Assembly (NCBI GenBank): GCA_009469665.1
Contig: SSTB01000120.1
Coordinates: 1 to 25,047 of the forward strand
DNA: 25,047 nucleotides
Source of the DNA: Azonexaceae bacterium
GTDB lineage: Bacteria; Pseudomonadota; Gammaproteobacteria; Burkholderiales; Rhodocyclaceae
Direction of reading: 5' to 3'
Shown: in pieces, positions 23,301 to 25,047 of the stretch
How the letters are laid out: each line of letters begins with the position of its first letter
Numbering within the stretch: position 1 is the stretch's first letter
Notes under the pieces: generated by a model
Told to the model about the DNA's origin: nothing
Databases searched by the model: none
The model's input: the letters and a program-made list of their open reading frames with translations, nothing else
Program-made: the position numbers and the translations under genes

Positions 23301-23448
23301 AAAGCGGTACGGAATGCCCTACCAATGGGCGATACGGGGGGAAGCGGGATCAGTGTACCATGGCGCCTTTGCCGTCCCCCGTGTGCCGCTACGCCCGCTC
23401 GCAGCGGGCTTCGCATTTCTGCCCCGTTTCCCGGAATCCTGGCGTTTT

Positions 23449-24696
23449 ATGGCCTTGCCCTACGAACTGCTCATCGGTTTGCGCTATACCCGCGCCAAGC
23501 GACGCAATCACTTCATTTCCTTCATTTCCCTCATTTCCATGGTCGGCATAGGCCTGGGCGTGGCGGCGCTCATCGTCGTGCTCTCGGTGATGAACGGCTT
23601 CCAGACCGAATTGCGGACCCGCATCCTGGGGGTGGCGTCTCACATCCAGATCACCGGCGTTTCGGGAGAGCTTTCCAACTGGCCCGAAGTGGCGAGTCAG
23701 GCGGCGCGCCACCCGGAGGTGCGGGCCAGCGCGCCCTTCGTCCAGTCCCAGGCCATGTTCGCCGTGGATAACGGGGTGCGTGGTTCGGTGGTGCGCGGCA
23801 TCGTGCCGCAACTGGAGGAGGGGGTGGCGAATTTTGCCGGTGCCATGAAGAGCGGCCGGCTGGAGGACCTGCGTCCGGGCGAATTCGGCGTCATCCTGGG
23901 GGCCGATCTGGCCCGCGGTATCGGCGTATTCACCGGCGACAAGGTGACCTTGATCGCGCCCCAGGGCAGTGTCACCCCGGCCGGGATCGTGCCCCGCCTC
24001 AAGACCTTCACCGTGGTGGGCATATTCGAGGTGGGCATGTACGAGTACGACAACGGCCTCGCCCTCATCCACCTGGAAGACGCCCAGAAGCTCTATCGCC
24101 TGGATGACCGCGTGACCGGCGTGCGCCTCAGGATCGACGACCTCTTTGCTGCCCCGCGGGTGACGCGGGAAATCGCGCCCCTCATTTCCGCCGACGCCTA
24201 TCTCTACGACTGGACCAAGAGCCACGCCAATTTCTTCCGGGCGGTGCAAATCGAGAAAACGATGATGTTTATCATCCTTTCCCTGATTGTGGCCGTCGCG
24301 GCTTTCAACCTAGTATCCACTTTGGTTATGGCGGTGACAGACAAGGAAGCGGACATCGCCATTCTGCGCACCCTGGGGGCGCGGCCCGGATCGATCCTGG
24401 CCATATTCGTCGTCCAGGGGGCGCTGGTAGGCGTGGTGGGGCTGGGTCTCGGCGTTGCCGGCGGGGTGGCGCTGGCCCTCAATATCGACGTGGTGGTGCC
24501 GGCGCTGGAGCGCCTTTTGGGGATTCACTTCCTGGCCAAGGATGTCTATTACATCTCGGAATTGCCTTCGGAACTGCAGTGGAAGGATGTGGGGGGCGTC
24601 ACGGCCATCGCCTTCGTCCTTGCGCTTGGGGCCACGCTCTACCCGAGTTGGCGGGCCTCGCGGGTCAATCCGGCGGAGGCGCTGCGCTATGAGTGA
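23449..24696 (+). CDS. lolC: Lipoprotein-releasing ABC transporter permease LolC/LolE
   Basis: This 415-residue protein is a membrane subunit of the LolCDE transporter, which releases lipoproteins from the inner membrane for transfer to LolA. It starts [20 protein letters not shown], with the first helix at about 25-50 ([20 protein letters not shown]) followed by [10 protein letters not shown] large periplasmic domain runs to about 265. Three further helices follow ([20 protein letters not shown], the [20 protein letters not shown] region and [16 protein letters not shown]), ending with the coupling segment [12 protein letters not shown]. The cytoplasmic [14 protein letters not shown] loop contacts the ATPase. 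It overlaps lolD by 8 bases. Confidence 0.94.
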   Translation: MALPYELLIGLRYTRAKRRNHFISFISLISMVGIGLGVAALIVVLSVMNGFQTELRTRILGVASHIQITGVSGELSNWPEVASQAARHPEVRASAPFVQSQAMFAVDNGVRGSVVRGIVPQLEEGVANFAGAMKSGRLEDLRPGEFGVILGADLARGIGVFTGDKVTLIAPQGSVTPAGIVPRLKTFTVVGIFEVGMYEYDNGLALIHLEDAQKLYRLDDRVTGVRLRIDDLFAAPRVTREIAPLISADAYLYDWTKSHANFFRAVQIEKTMMFIILSLIVAVAAFNLVSTLVMAVTDKEADIAILRTLGARPGSILAIFVVQGALVGVVGLGLGVAGGVALALNIDVVVPALERLLGIHFLAKDVYYISELPSELQWKDVGGVTAIAFVLALGATLYPSWRASRVNPAEALRYE

Positions 24697-25047
24697 GGTC
24701 GTGCTTTCCGCCCGGGGCCTGGAAAAGACGTTCAGGAGCGGCTCCCTCGAAGTGCCCGTCCTGCGGGGCATAGACCTGGACATCCGGTCCGGCGAGACCC
24801 TGGCCGTGGTGGGCGCTTCCGGATCGGGGAAGAGCACCTTGCTCCATCTCCTGGGCGGCTTGGACGCGCCCAGTGCCGGTGCGGTGAGCCTCCTGGGGCG
24901 GGATTTTTCCTCTCTCGGGGAAGCGGAGCGGGGCGACTGGCGCAACCGCCATCTGGGTTTCGTCTATCAGTTTCACCACCTGCTGCCGGAATTCAATGCC
25001 CTGGAAAACGTCGCCATGCCGCTCCTCATCCGGCGCACCCCGCGGGA
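24689..25047 (+). CDS. lolD: Lipoprotein-releasing ABC transporter ATPase LolD, cut by the window edge
   Basis: The first 119 residues of the ATPase that powers lipoprotein release are present. The Walker A motif GASGSGKST is at residues 42-50 and the Q-loop [12 protein letters not shown] has Gln94; the FHHLLPEF wording is typical of LolD. The ABC signature and Walker B motif lie beyond the window. Translation starts at ATG 24689 within the last codons of lolC, so the two are coupled. Confidence 0.94.
   Translation, partial: MSEVVLSARGLEKTFRSGSLEVPVLRGIDLDIRSGETLAVVGASGSGKSTLLHLLGGLDAPSAGAVSLLGRDFSSLGEAERGDWRNRHLGFVYQFHHLLPEFNALENVAMPLLIRRTPR

Noticed and set aside
23311..23335. Hairpin GCCC/GGGC in the region between the recJ-linked gene and lolC
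   Set aside because: The stem has only about four base pairs and could arise by chance in GC-rich DNA.

Overview
The window looks like chromosomal DNA of a high-GC betaproteobacterium, most likely in or near the Rhodocyclaceae. That placement is an inference from GC-rich codon use and from the style of recognisable housekeeping genes (prfB with its programmed frameshift, recJ, lolCD, gabD, a thioester alpha-2-macroglobulin) and a PQQ cluster. No rRNA, tRNA or CRISPR array was seen.

Layout. Positions 1-2640 are an accessory patch of less GC-rich character, all on the minus strand: a truncated hydrolase lipoprotein, a decayed gene with an in-frame TAA, a lipoprotein of unknown function and a vapBC toxin-antitoxin pair. 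Positions 2721-8393 hold one very large minus-strand alpha-2-macroglobulin gene, followed by a small membrane-protein gene transcribed away from pqqA. Positions 9262-14313 form a plus-strand, tightly packed run: pqqA, pqqD, pqqE, a 33-residue membrane peptide, a membrane protein resembling the N-terminal domain of urate hydroxylase PuuD, a SerC-like aminotransferase, a dihydroorotate-dehydrogenase-like flavoprotein and a parvulin prolyl isomerase. Positions 14343-17435 carry a cupin gene, a conserved hypothetical gene and prfB (minus). gabD follows on plus (17559-19019). Positions 19231-23259 are minus: an EthD-like protein, an ankyrin-repeat protein, recJ and its overlapping upstream gene. 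The window ends in lolC and the start of lolD (plus).

The most striking structure is two families of short non-coding repeats with terminal inverted repeats. Family 1 (about 159 bp, copies near 11435 and 19020) sits immediately after a TGA stop codon and has TGA again at its far end. Family 2 (168-173 bp, copies at 14343 and 14937) is bounded by CTAG, and each right-hand CTAG supplies the TAG stop of the minus-strand gene next to it. All four copies therefore abut a stop codon exactly, as expected of small mobile elements that insert at stop codons without breaking the gene. One family 1 copy lies inside the pqq run; removing it with one TGA recreates a TGATG stop/start overlap identical to the junction two genes earlier.

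The second point of interest is the pqq run itself. The precursor peptide, its carrier protein and the radical SAM enzyme are clear, but pqqB and pqqC are not in the window. Their place is taken by an aminotransferase paralog lacking several SerC phosphate-binding residues and a flavoprotein lacking the DHODH catalytic loop. This may be a split PQQ locus beside unrelated genes, or a pathway that processes the PqqADE product differently. The sequence alone cannot decide.
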